In this document: positions 1 through 7,737 of the stretch, one piece after another | Numbering within the stretch: the stretch's first letter is position 1 | How the letters are laid out: each line of letters starts with the position of its first letter | NCBI GenBank assembly: GCA_027624135.1 | Contig: JAQBXL010000004.1 | Location: 1 to 57,791, forward strand | Length of the DNA: 57,791 bases | Direction: 5' to 3' | From: Chloroflexota bacterium | Lineage (GTDB): Bacteria; Chloroflexota; Dehalococcoidia; Lucifugimonadales; UBA3495 | The notes under the pieces: model-generated | What the model saw: the letters and a program-made list of their open reading frames with translations, nothing else | Told to the model about the DNA's origin: nothing | The model's database searches: none | Position numbers and translations under genes: made by a program

Positions 1-164
1 CCGTCACGGCTAAGTTCGCCGATGATCTGGGCTTTGTGCTCCCGTAGTTCATCAATCAACACCTCTGGGAAGCTATCTGGGATAACTAGTTCTAGGCGGT
101 CCTTTTCCACCCAGATGGCACCGCCGTTCGACCGGACTTCTTGAATCAGTTGTGGCGCGTTCAT
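1..164 (-). CDS. TubC-N-like small protein of the mobile element (partial)
   Basis: Reading leftward from an ATG at 164, an uninterrupted frame runs off the window edge (at least 54 codons). The peptide begins MNAPQLIQEVRSNGG and continues with IWVEKDRLEL, a PDSFPE turn and a LIDELREHKAQI helix. This pattern of helix, GG-IWVE-DRL strand, then helix resembles the TubC N-terminal docking domain found in small proteins next to element-encoded primases. The start overlaps the stop of the primase gene by ATGA, so it is the fourth gene of a leftward operon. Function is not known. The C-terminus lies outside the window, and the family assignment rests on recalled pattern only. Confidence 0.55.
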   Translation of the reverse strand, partial: MNAPQLIQEVRSNGGAIWVEKDRLELVIPDSFPEVLIDELREHKAQIIGELSRD

Positions 165-1831
165 ATGGTCAAACGCCTCCCTCCGCTGGTTACGACTTTA
201 CCGACACTACTGACACTACTGACACTTTGTGCCTGGTTCTTGGCGTCGGTAGTGTCGGTAGCGCTGGCCGACAATCCATTACCGACACCCGTTTCCACGC
301 CTGAGGTGTCAGTAGTGTCAGTAGTGTCAGTAGTTTCCGGAATTACTCTCAGCCTAATGAGCCGTCCACGGGTTCCGCCACGCGTAGGCTGGGAAACCTC
401 TATCTGGTTTGCGGCCAGGGTCGCACCCATCTTGAACAACTCTTTAGACATGCGAGGGGCATCTTGAGGCCATCCGCTTCGCCGGTCAGTTGGTTCTATG
501 CCAAAGCTATCGCGGGCAATGCCATCTAACAGTTCCTTCAACGAGGTAGGCGTACCTTCCCATTCAGTACGGTCATCCATGAACGCCAAAACCGCCTGGG
601 CAACAAGACTAGCTGAAACCGCCTCGTCTTTTTGGCGTCCGATGTTTTGCTCGTAGGCAGCCAAGAACTTGTTCCCTCCCCAACCGGATGCTTCCGCAAT
701 GGCGTACCCCCACTTGGCGAAGTCGGCCATCCGGAACCGGCGCGGTATCGATACATCCGGCAAGATGCCGACGGCCTTTGAGAGCAGTTCAAATGCTCCG
801 CCGATTATCCTAGGCAAGTCGGAATCAAACTCATCCCAGAACGTGGCCTCATCTTGTCGCTCGTTGATGCGGGAGAGAGTGACCAACAGAACTCTGTCGA
901 GCAAGTCTGGTCGCTCAGCGGTGTGGGCGATACCGCTCAAGCAAAGCACGCGCCGGTACTGGAAAATTTGGGCTTCTTGGTCTGTATACAGCTTTCTCCG
1001 GAAATCAGCGTCGCCGGTGACGGCGGCGGCCAGAAGGTCAGATGTCTCGCCTCCTATACCATCGAGGTTATCTGCGAACAACGCCCAGGTCTGAGCCAGA
1101 TGCTGCTGCAACGCTCGGAGGTCTTTTAGGCGTCGGATTGTCGGAACCAAAGAAGGGTCCAAGACACGTTTCATCACCCTGGAGGTTGTGCTTTTCCCGC
1201 TGCCTTCGGGTCCGGCCAAGTCCATGATCGCCCTCGGGCCATCAGGTGAGAGGCAACTTAATAGCCAGACCTTTAGCAGTAATGACTCAGTGCTGCCAGG
1301 TTCAACGGGTAGGTACTTATCAATCAGGTTGAAGTCGCCGGGAAATCCCGGAGTGATCTGGTCCATCTGATGGGGGAATCGCTTGAACAATATGGGAGGT
1401 GATTCGACGATGGCGCTCCCTTCGGGACTCATACAGACGGCTTCTTTGCCCAGGTCGTACCACAGGAGGCCGTCCTTCCACGCTACACGGACATTGAGGG
1501 CGATTGATTCCGCATCTTCGGCCAATGCGCCCAGATTGAACAAAGCGGTCTTGATGAGATCCCTAGGCGCAGGGTTGTCCTGGGATTGCAACCAAAGTCG
1601 GGTCAGCCATCTTTCCGACTCCGTGCTGTTCAGTCGCCATACCTGAGTACCATCCGCGTTGGGAGCGATATAATACTCGCCGGAACCGGAATCCAAGAAC
1701 ACCTTAGCTCCGCTTTTCCGTGCTAGATTCAGCAATAGGCCGCCCACGTTGGGTTTTTTCGGAGCGTCGCCTACCTCATCGTCCTCATCGGCGTTTAGGG
1801 ACATAGCCCATTCAAGGTTAGCGTCAGTCAT
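161..1831 (-). CDS. Mobile-element primase/helicase, SF3/AAA-type ATPase
   Basis: A 556-residue protein with a Walker A loop GPEGSGKST at residues 207-215, a Walker B-like strand LFADNLD at 251-257, a sensor-like RRVLCLSGI near 293-301 and an RPDLLDR motif at 307-313. These are arranged as in phage and plasmid replicative helicases of the D5/VirE/SF3 sort. It probably unwinds the element's origin and works with the CHC2 protein encoded just upstream, whose stop codon abuts its start. The last ~50 residues are low-complexity Thr/Asp and Ser/Val repeats encoded by 9-bp tandem repeats. The ATPase call is firm; the exact family (VapE, DUF927-like or other) is not resolved. It is the third gene of a leftward operon. 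Confidence 0.75.
   Translation of the reverse strand: MTDANLEWAMSLNADEDDEVGDAPKKPNVGGLLLNLARKSGAKVFLDSGSGEYYIAPNADGTQVWRLNSTESERWLTRLWLQSQDNPAPRDLIKTALFNLGALAEDAESIALNVRVAWKDGLLWYDLGKEAVCMSPEGSAIVESPPILFKRFPHQMDQITPGFPGDFNLIDKYLPVEPGSTESLLLKVWLLSCLSPDGPRAIMDLAGPEGSGKSTTSRVMKRVLDPSLVPTIRRLKDLRALQQHLAQTWALFADNLDGIGGETSDLLAAAVTGDADFRRKLYTDQEAQIFQYRRVLCLSGIAHTAERPDLLDRVLLVTLSRINERQDEATFWDEFDSDLPRIIGGAFELLSKAVGILPDVSIPRRFRMADFAKWGYAIAEASGWGGNKFLAAYEQNIGRQKDEAVSASLVAQAVLAFMDDRTEWEGTPTSLKELLDGIARDSFGIEPTDRRSGWPQDAPRMSKELFKMGATLAANQIEVSQPTRGGTRGRLIRLRVIPETTDTTDTTDTSGVETGVGNGLSASATDTTDAKNQAQSVSSVSSVGKVVTSGGRRLTI
203..334. repeat. Inverted arrays of a 9-bp direct repeat inside the primase gene
   Basis: Unit GACACTACT is repeated about 2.7 times at 203-226. 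Its reverse complement AGTAGTGTC is repeated about three times at 306-334, and a diverged copy (GTCGGTAGTGTCGGTAG) lies at 245-261. Positions 203-225 and 306-328 are perfectly complementary (23 bp), so the arms can pair around an ~80-nt loop. Because the unit is 9 bp the reading frame is kept, giving Thr-Thr-Asp and Ser-Val-Ser repeats at the primase C-terminus. Iteron-like origin, protein-binding array or simple slippage expansion are all possible. Confidence 0.8.
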
Positions 1832-2410
1832 CTATGCGACCTCCATGCGGCCCAACGCCTGCATCAGGTCTACGACATCGCCGCCTCTGTTGCAACGACC
1901 GAAGCACCACCACCGCTGTGAATCGCGCCAGACGTGAAAGCTCTCTCCTATCTGCTCACGGTGTAGGGGGCACTTGCCCCTGAGATGGCTGCCGGAGCGC
2001 CGGAGATTTGTGAACTGCCCAGCTACATCCTCGACGCGGTTCTCAGCTTTAAGTTGGGCTATCGGACTGTTCGGCCCCAATTTTTTCGGCGGACCCGTCC
2101 TGCGCCTGAGTTCTTTGCGGATCGCTGGCAATACTTCAGTTACCCAGTAAGAGGGGCTTTCGAGTTGGGGTAGTCCAAATAGATCCAGTAACGCCGGAGT
2201 TAAGCCGGTCTCGGCCTCAGCGATGGTGGCGGCTGTACGCCGCAGCTCTCGATTGTCCGCTTTCCTCAGAACACGTCCATAATCGCTGCCGAGTATGTGG
2301 GCCGTGATGAGTTCCAATACGGGCCACATGTCTACACACGATACGACCTTACCGGCAGTCACCGGGCAGGGGCGAATCTTGGTGAAACGCTGGCCGGGAG
2401 GTACGGTCAT
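1832..2410 (-). CDS. CHC2 zinc-finger primase-like protein
   Basis: A 192-residue protein started here at the ATG at 2410 (MTVPPGQ), because that start overlaps the upstream HTH gene's stop by 4 bp. The longer frame to 2461 would add a Gly-rich run lying inside the HTH gene. The C-terminal part holds CPLH, then about 20 residues, then CFGRC followed by NRGGDVVDLM. This is the CHC2 zinc-binding fold of DnaG-type primases, with one extra residue in the second pair. The TOPRIM catalytic domain is absent, so it may supply DNA binding or priming to the adjacent helicase. It sits between the excisionase-like gene and the helicase in one operon. Confidence 0.7.
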   Translation of the reverse strand: MTVPPGQRFTKIRPCPVTAGKVVSCVDMWPVLELITAHILGSDYGRVLRKADNRELRRTAATIAEAETGLTPALLDLFGLPQLESPSYWVTEVLPAIRKELRRRTGPPKKLGPNSPIAQLKAENRVEDVAGQFTNLRRSGSHLRGKCPLHREQIGESFHVWRDSQRWWCFGRCNRGGDVVDLMQALGRMEVA

Positions 2411-2625
2411 TGCCCCGCCTCCGCCCCCGCCTCTTCCATCTGGCCCTCGCCGGATAGCCACTCCGCGAACTTTGCCCGGTGCAGGATGATGCGGTGGCCC
2501 AATCTCCGAGCGAAGGGGAGTTGCCCGGCGTGGTACATGGCATAGATGGTCGACTCGCTCACCCCTGCTTCCGCCGCGGCTTCGGCGACACTCATGCCGA
2601 TGCGCGGTCTTTCCTCAGTGGTCAT
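2407..2625 (-). CDS. Excisionase-like helix-turn-helix protein
   Basis: A 72-residue protein. The chosen ATG at 2625 is preceded on its strand by a perfect AAGGAGG spaced 8 nt, which makes longer upstream starts unlikely. Residues ~10-60 read MSVAEAAAEAGVSESTIYAM then RRLGHRIILHRAKFAEWL, a MerR/AlpA-like winged HTH of the kind used by excisionases and element-encoded regulators. It is the first gene of the leftward replication operon, divergent from the promoter and genes that lead to the integrase. It therefore probably controls excision or the divergent promoter. Which of the two cannot be told from sequence. Confidence 0.75.
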   Translation of the reverse strand: MTTEERPRIGMSVAEAAAEAGVSESTIYAMYHAGQLPFARRLGHRIILHRAKFAEWLSGEGQMEEAGAEAGQ

Positions 2626-2647
2626 ATCCTGAACCTCCTTATTTCGC

Positions 2648-2676
2648 TTGACTGGTCCATACGCTTCTCTTATAAT
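2648..2676 (+). promoter_or_regulatory. Sigma-70-type promoter for the integrase operon
   Basis: TTGACT at 2648-2653, a 17-bp spacer and a consensus TATAAT at 2671-2676. It lies in the divergent region between the excisionase-like gene and the rightward unknown gene. Predicted transcription start is near 2683. The -35 TTG doubles as the longest possible start codon of the downstream frame, so that start can be discounted. Confidence 0.75.
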
Positions 2677-2719
2677 ACCCTTCAGTACGGCTAATTCTAC
2701 GACTAACACCGGATATATT

Positions 2720-3628
2720 TTGCGGACAATCGACCAGCAGTTACGCGAGCTGGGGCTGACAACGCCCCGTGACACCGTTCTTCAAGTCGTAGCGCACTTG
2801 AGCCGGGGCGGGTCCAAATATGCTCTCTACGAGCGCCCACCGGGGGAACAAGTGGTGTCGAAAGGCACGGCAGAGAAGATAGAGCGGTTTCTGAAAGGGG
2901 GGCAGCTGAACTTCCTGCGCGACTACCTGGAGTCTCACCGGGTGGTGTCTCGTGTGTTCCAGGTGTTCGGTGAGACCGATGCCCAGCGGCGGGAGCGGGA
3001 AGCCGCAGAGGATGCGGAACTTGCGGACGAAGTGCTTGAGGCGCTAGAGGGTCCCTGCCCAAGCGGAGCAGAACGTGCCGCAGCGTGGGATGATCCCCTT
3101 CGGTTTGCCCGAATGGAGGCCGTAGAAGCGGCGGAAAGGCTGGCCCCGGAAACCAATTGGAGCATTGCCGGTCTGGAAGCCGCCGGTGTACCCAAGGACG
3201 AAACCCTAGGGTTCTTAGTGGAGTACGACGCCCTACACCTTCGCCGGGTTGAGGCGGAGATATATGCGGAGATAGATGGGGACCGGGAACGGTATATGCG
3301 GGACTTCCCCGGCATCGAGCGATACCTAGCCCTTCACTACATCGTTGAATTTCATCGCCGGTGCCCCGGTGCTCCGCCGCAGTTGGTTTCAATGGCGGGC
3401 GAACTGGTGGCCAAGGGCGTTTTGGCTAGCAATAACCGCTACACCTCCGCTGGAGAGGACTTGGTCCGGTATGAAATCTGGCGTGGTTTGGAACACCACC
3501 AAGCCTACTTCAAGTCTCTGGAACGGTACTACGGAACCAAAAGGGCATTGAAGCAGTTCCGCGCTCAGGTGCAACGGGCGATGGATGACCTTGAGGAAAA
3601 AACAGATAAGCAGAAAGGAGCGGAATAG
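2720..3628 (+). CDS. Unknown mobile-element protein upstream of the integrase
   Basis: About 302 residues if the TTG at 2720 (MRTIDQQLRELGL) is used. The open frame extends back to 2648, but that codon is part of the -35 box. I do not recognise a family. The protein is strongly charged and helical, with a Glu/Ala-rich stretch around residues 95-130 (EAAEDAELADEVLEALEG) and Tyr/Arg-rich helices towards the end (ERYYGTKRALKQF). It ends with lysine-rich residues 3 bp before the integrase start, so the two are cotranscribed from the 2648 promoter. It could be a repressor, a replication accessory or a cargo gene. No catalytic motif was seen. Confidence 0.6.
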   Translation: MRTIDQQLRELGLTTPRDTVLQVVAHLSRGGSKYALYERPPGEQVVSKGTAEKIERFLKGGQLNFLRDYLESHRVVSRVFQVFGETDAQRREREAAEDAELADEVLEALEGPCPSGAERAAAWDDPLRFARMEAVEAAERLAPETNWSIAGLEAAGVPKDETLGFLVEYDALHLRRVEAEIYAEIDGDRERYMRDFPGIERYLALHYIVEFHRRCPGAPPQLVSMAGELVAKGVLASNNRYTSAGEDLVRYEIWRGLEHHQAYFKSLERYYGTKRALKQFRAQVQRAMDDLEEKTDKQKGAE

Positions 3629-3631
3629 GTT

Positions 3632-4774
3632 ATGAACGGTTCAATAAGGCAACGGACAAAGGGGACCTGGCAGCTAAGGTACGATGCCCCGCCGGACGGG
3701 ACTGGCAGGCGCAAGTTTGTCAGTGAGACGGTCAAGGGAAACAAGAAGGACGCCGAGCGGGTATTGAGGGAAAGGCTGGCCGCTATCGAGAACGGTGGTT
3801 ACGTCGCCAGGGAGAAAGAGACGGTGAGCCAGTTCCTCAACCGCTGGCTGCAGACCTATGCGGCCACCAACACCACCCTCCGCACCCAGGAAGGCTACCG
3901 GGGCAACATCCAGCGGTACATCGCTCCGGCTATTGGCAGCGTAGAGCTTCAAAAGCTCACTCCCCAACACATCCAGAAGATGTATGCTGGGTTGCTGGAA
4001 AGGGGCCTTGGCAACCGGACGGTGCTCCATGTTCACCGAGTATTGAGGAAGGCATTGCAGGATGGGGTCAAGTGGGGCCTATTGGTCCGCAACGTGGCCG
4101 ACGCCGCCACTTCGCCCCGGCCCGAGAATAAAGAGATGGAGATGTGGGACACGGAGACGATCAGCCGGTTCATCGACACCATCGAAGGCCACCGTTTCCG
4201 CGACTTCTACCTGTTGGCGCTGTTGACCGGGATGCGCCGCTCTGAGCTATGCGGCTTGAAGTGGGATAACGTGGACCTGGTGGCCGGACGCCTGAGCGTG
4301 GTAAGCACGCTACAGCGCATTATCGGGAAAGGGTTAGTGGAAGGGCAGCCCAAAACCCGCAGGTCCCGGCGCTCCATCGCCCTCAGTCCCCAGGCCGTTG
4401 ACGTGCTGCACGCCATGCGGGGGCAGCAGATGGAGTACCAGCTGGCCGCCGGCCCACTGTGGCAGAGCACCGGGTATGTGCTCACCCAGGTGGACGGGCG
4501 CCCCATGAATCCCATCAAGGTTACCCAGGAGTTTACCGCCCTAGTCCGCAAGGCCGGGCTGCCCCATCTTACCCTTCACGGTCTGCGCCATGCCCATGCT
4601 ACCCTGCTGCTGACCGCCGGGGTGCACCCCAAGGTTGTGAGTGAACGCCTGGGCCATTCCAACATCGCCATAACGATGGACACCTACTCCCATGTTATGC
4701 CGGGGCTGCAAGAGGAAGCCGTCCTGGGGCTGGACGCATTGGTGACCATCAAGCGGCCCTCAGCTACGAATTAG
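3632..4774 (+). CDS. int: Tyrosine site-specific integrase
   Basis: A 380-residue phage-type integrase. An N-terminal arm-binding region (MNGSIRQRTKGTWQLRYDAP) is followed by a SAM-like core-binding domain (~62-150, VSQFLNRWLQTYA) and the catalytic domain. The catalytic set is visible: Arg202 in TGMRRSE, His316-x2-Arg319-His320 in LHGLRHAH, His342 in LGHSNIAIT and nucleophile Tyr352 in MDTYSHV. The gene ends ~140 bp before a 3' half tRNA-Ser, the usual place for an integrase that uses a tRNA gene as attB. It would recombine attP of the element with the tRNA 3' end. Confidence 0.93.
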   Translation: MNGSIRQRTKGTWQLRYDAPPDGTGRRKFVSETVKGNKKDAERVLRERLAAIENGGYVAREKETVSQFLNRWLQTYAATNTTLRTQEGYRGNIQRYIAPAIGSVELQKLTPQHIQKMYAGLLERGLGNRTVLHVHRVLRKALQDGVKWGLLVRNVADAATSPRPENKEMEMWDTETISRFIDTIEGHRFRDFYLLALLTGMRRSELCGLKWDNVDLVAGRLSVVSTLQRIIGKGLVEGQPKTRRSRRSIALSPQAVDVLHAMRGQQMEYQLAAGPLWQSTGYVLTQVDGRPMNPIKVTQEFTALVRKAGLPHLTLHGLRHAHATLLLTAGVHPKVVSERLGHSNIAITMDTYSHVMPGLQEEAVLGLDALVTIKRPSATN

Positions 4775-4910
4775 CTTGGAGGAAATGGCCACGAAATGTC
4801 CACGGAGTCCACGCGGTCGGACTCGACTGGACGGGCCAGATGGGGTGTTGCAGATACAAATTCCCAAGGGGACTAGACCAGAAAAACCCGTTACCACGTC
4901 TGGCATAGGA

Positions 4911-4968
4911 CTCGAAAACCGGTATGGGGGCAACCTTATCGTGGGTTCGAATCCCACTCTCTCCGCCA
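4911..4968 (+). other. Attachment-site scar: 3' half of tRNA-Ser(CGA)
   Basis: From CTCGAAA (an anticodon loop with CGA) the sequence continues with the 3' anticodon strand ACCGG and a long class II variable arm. Next come a perfect T-arm GTGGG-TTCGAAT-CCCAC (4941-4957), acceptor strand TCTCTCC, discriminator G and CCA ending at 4968. The 5' side (GGCATAGGA) cannot pair with ACCGG and no 5' acceptor or D-arm is present, so this is not a working tRNA. It is what integration into the 3' half of a tRNA-Ser gene leaves at the far end of the element. The intact tRNA should lie left of position 1. Confidence 0.85.
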
Positions 4969-5124
4969 GATGCAATTTGCCAAGCGAATATTGCATGCTT
5001 CACTTCGGCTTCCCATCCCGTGGCCAACCCTTTCGGCTATTCTCTACTCCCCTTGTGTCTATGCTAAAGTGCGCCTACGAATCGTTGTGGTTGTTTGACT
5101 TTTGCCAACCGGAGAGCAAACTCG

Positions 5125-6315
5125 ATGCTAGAAATGAGGCGCGTGGCTGATGACGAATTTGTGCAGTGGGTTCATGCTGAGTCGCGAGCTCACGGCAACC
5201 GGTTGAACACTGACCCCGAGGTACTAAGGCCGCATTTCGATCTGGACCGCTCCATCGCTGTGTTCGACCAAGGCAACATCGTCGGTGGCGCGCACTCACA
5301 CCGGGTTGAGATGTCCATTCCCGGAGCGTCGGCAAATATTGCCGGGGTGGCCAACATCGCTGTACAGCCCACCCATACGCGGCGTGGGGTGATGACTCAG
5401 ATGATGAACCACCAGATGAAAGACCTCCACGAGCGCGGAGAGCCGATAGCCGCCCTGTTCGCCACTGAAAGCATAATCTACGGTCGATTCGGATACGGCA
5501 TCGGGTCGCTACACGAGCAGTGGATGATCGATCGTCAGTACAACGGGTATGCCCGGCCATATGAAAGCAGTGGACGGATCGTCTTTGTGGATCCAGCGGA
5601 CATCACGAAAGAGCTTCCCGACGTTTTCCGGCGCAGTACTATCGATCGCCCAGGCGTATTCCAGAGGGCGCCCCATCATTGGGAGCGGGATTCCCAAGCT
5701 CCAGAACACAGCCAAGGTGGCCCCGGAGGCCTGTTTTACGCTGCCTATGAATCTGACGGAAAAGTCGACGGATATGTAAACTACCGGACCAGCGGGACTA
5801 CCCTCACCGTGATTGAGTTGATGGCGGCGACTAACGAGGCGAATTCCGCATTGTGGCGGTTTTGCTTCGATCTGGACCGCATGTATTCGACGGAGGCGCT
5901 TAAGCGCCCGGTGGATGATCCCCTGCCATGGATGTTGGCAGATCCCCGAAGGCTGCAGAGATCACCACGCGATGGAGTTTGGGTTCGGCTGATAGATGTG
6001 ACCGCTTCCCTGCGGCTCCGGCGTTACGCGGACAGCGGCCGGTTGGTGCTGGAGGTACGTGACGAGCATTGCCCGTGGAACGAAGGCCGGTTCGAGCTAG
6101 AAGGGTCTCCTGAAGGGGCCACCTGCCGTGCTTCGAGTTCATCGCCGGATCTGGCGCTCGCTGTTTCCAGTTTGGCCTCGGCATATATGGGGGCCGTTAG
6201 TTTCAGCACTCTGGCAAAGGCTGGATCGGTAGAAGAGTGTACTCCATGGGCGCTTCTACGCGCTGACCGCATGTTCTCAGTCCAGTATCGGCCGTGGACG
6301 CCACATAACTTTTAG
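5125..6315 (+). CDS. Eis-like GNAT acetyltransferase with SCP2-type C-terminus
   Basis: A 396-residue protein. The ATG at 5125 is chosen because GGAGA lies 9 nt upstream; a TTG at 5095 is open but has no ribosome site. The N-terminal GNAT fold includes the acetyl-CoA loop region VANIAVQPTHTRRGVMTQMM (~residues 80-100), then a second degenerate GNAT half and a C-terminal sterol-carrier-like sheet (VLEVRDEHCPWNEGRFEL). Order and length fit the Eis family (aminoglycoside or protein acetyltransferases, usually ~400 residues). The substrate is unknown. It stands alone just right of the element scar, so it is chromosomal flank rather than cargo. Confidence 0.8.
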   Translation: MLEMRRVADDEFVQWVHAESRAHGNRLNTDPEVLRPHFDLDRSIAVFDQGNIVGGAHSHRVEMSIPGASANIAGVANIAVQPTHTRRGVMTQMMNHQMKDLHERGEPIAALFATESIIYGRFGYGIGSLHEQWMIDRQYNGYARPYESSGRIVFVDPADITKELPDVFRRSTIDRPGVFQRAPHHWERDSQAPEHSQGGPGGLFYAAYESDGKVDGYVNYRTSGTTLTVIELMAATNEANSALWRFCFDLDRMYSTEALKRPVDDPLPWMLADPRRLQRSPRDGVWVRLIDVTASLRLRRYADSGRLVLEVRDEHCPWNEGRFELEGSPEGATCRASSSSPDLALAVSSLASAYMGAVSFSTLAKAGSVEECTPWALLRADRMFSVQYRPWTPHNF

Positions 6316-6501
6316 ACGAAACTTTGAAGGCGTCTATCAGCATTATTCGGACTAGAGTCGGCGATGGTACCTTATCTTGGCTACCGGTGAAATAAGAGGA
6401 TACTTCGAACAAATATGGATAGATTGCCCACGAATCGATTTGTTGATACCATTTCTGCCTCAAGTATTCGAGTCGCTAAAGCGATAGACGAGGAGAATGA
6501 G

Positions 6502-6798
6502 ATGGCTGGAGACGGGGCATTGATCGCGCCGGATGTATACAAGGTAATTTTGGAAAACGACCGGGTAAGGGTCTTGGACACACGGACAAAGCCCGGCGCC
6601 ACTTCTCAGATGCATGGCCACCCAGATATGGTTGGTTACGCAATCACCGCTTGCACCTGGGGCCTCACAGGACCAGACGGCGAGACAGTCCGCGTTGAGA
6701 TACCGGCCGGAGAAACATTCTACCTAGATGCGGTAGAACATTCCGCTACTGATATTGGAACCACTGGTTCGCACGCGCTGCTTATTGAACTGAAATAG
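6502..6798 (+). CDS. Small cupin-domain protein
   Basis: A 98-residue cupin. The ATG at 6502 has AGGAG six bases upstream; the open frame reaches back to 6415 but that part looks non-coding. Motifs are the first cupin box around SQMHGHPDMVGYAI and the second around AGETFYLDAVEHSATDIG. The histidines could bind a metal, but the canonical GX5HXH box is loose. Related short cupins sit in many bacterial genomes without known substrate. It is followed by a strong terminator and appears monocistronic. Confidence 0.7.
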   Translation: MAGDGALIAPDVYKVILENDRVRVLDTRTKPGATSQMHGHPDMVGYAITACTWGLTGPDGETVRVEIPAGETFYLDAVEHSATDIGTTGSHALLIELK

Positions 6799-6860
6799 TA
6801 GAGCGACTTTTCGTAGGCGCCTGCCTTCCGAATCGATTGGATTCGAGATAAAAGGTTCTG

Positions 6861-6902
6861 AACAGGCCTCCTGTGGGTAAGCCCCGCAGGCGGCCTGTTT
6901 GT
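6861..6902 (+). terminator. Rho-independent terminator after the cupin gene
   Basis: AACAGGCC (6861-6868) pairs with GGCCTGTT (6892-6899). Inside it a second set of pairs, CCTG-GGG with CCC-CAGG, closes on a TAAG loop, and a short T run follows. The hairpin is long and GC-rich and sits ~60 bp after the cupin stop. Confidence 0.7.
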
Positions 6903-7013
6903 GCTTACCGCGAGCTCCAACTTGCCTCCATCCCAGACCGTCAATACAATCAAAGAAGCAAAGAATGGCGATAGGGCGAATGACGCAACACCGGAGCATG
7001 GGGAGATGGCGCA

Positions 7014-7721
7014 ATGGCAGAAGAACTGGGCAGGATACAGCGGCCCCCGGCAAGCCAGTACGACGGGCGGCGCAAGCTGCTGCTAGTGCCCCTGATCTAT
7101 GGGCCTCAGGCGGATAACCCTGAGGGCGCGGCCGTTCTTCAGAATTACTGGGAGCAGATGCAGACTCAAGTGGACGCGTTGGAAAGCGCCCTGGGTGGCC
7201 TGCAACATATCTATCACGAGAGTCTGACCGTTGGCGGAGACGAAGGCCTGGAGCAACTGGGCGCCGCCAATCAGCGCAGCCACGGCTTTATCGTCGGCAA
7301 GACGAGTTCGGGCGCGGTCTTGCAGCCGACCGAAGATATGGACGTGCTGCTGGAGACGTTGGACCTGCAGCGCTGCATGATGATTCCTCTTGCCAGCACC
7401 ATCGTAGCGTCGAAACTGCAGGAATGGCATTCGGATAGCAACCGGCAACGCTACGAGCACATCGCCAATCAGATCGACAATACCCTGGGGGAGAACGAGA
7501 CCGGCTTGCTGCTGATTAGCGAACGGCACCAGGTGCAGTTTCCCAGCGATATTGAGGTGTTTTACGTCTCGCCACCGGCCCTGGACGAGTACCGGCGCTG
7601 GTTCCAGAACTGGATGGACCAGCAGCAAGCGGCAGCAGTGGCGGGCAGAGCGGCGTCAGTAGATGATGGGGAAGAAGAAGACAGCGAGGCGGCGGACGTC
7701 GAGTCTGAGGCTGAGCAGTAG
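7014..7721 (+). CDS. Conserved protein of unknown function with acidic tail
   Basis: A 235-residue protein; its ATG has GGGGAG ~8 nt upstream. I do not recognise a named domain. After a basic start (RRKLLLVPLIYGPQ) it is mostly helical, with YWEQMQTQVDALESALGGLQ at ~44-63 and a strand-rich middle (LLLISERHQVQFPSDIEVFYVSPP). It ends in an Asp/Glu-rich tail (DDGEEEDSEAADVESEAEQ) after a Gln/Ala segment. No signal peptide or membrane span is visible, so it is probably cytosolic. It converges on the RidA operon with 16 bp between stops. The fold may resemble a peptide-release or chaperone helper, but nothing in the sequence proves this. Confidence 0.6.
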   Translation: MAEELGRIQRPPASQYDGRRKLLLVPLIYGPQADNPEGAAVLQNYWEQMQTQVDALESALGGLQHIYHESLTVGGDEGLEQLGAANQRSHGFIVGKTSSGAVLQPTEDMDVLLETLDLQRCMMIPLASTIVASKLQEWHSDSNRQRYEHIANQIDNTLGENETGLLLISERHQVQFPSDIEVFYVSPPALDEYRRWFQNWMDQQQAAAVAGRAASVDDGEEEDSEAADVESEAEQ

Positions 7722-7737
7722 CGGCATTGGCCCCAAT

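Noticed and set aside
203-334. A CRISPR-like array
   Set aside because: The repeat unit is only 9 bp, direct and contiguous, and inverted on the other side. There are no spacers or cas genes.
2703-3392. A 229-codon leftward frame opposite the unknown element gene
   Set aside because: Its peptide is rich in Arg/Pro/His, as GC-rich shadows are, and it has no ribosome site. The rightward frame joins the integrase operon.
4911-4968. A functional tRNA gene
   Set aside because: Only the 3' half exists; no D-arm or 5' acceptor strand can be paired.
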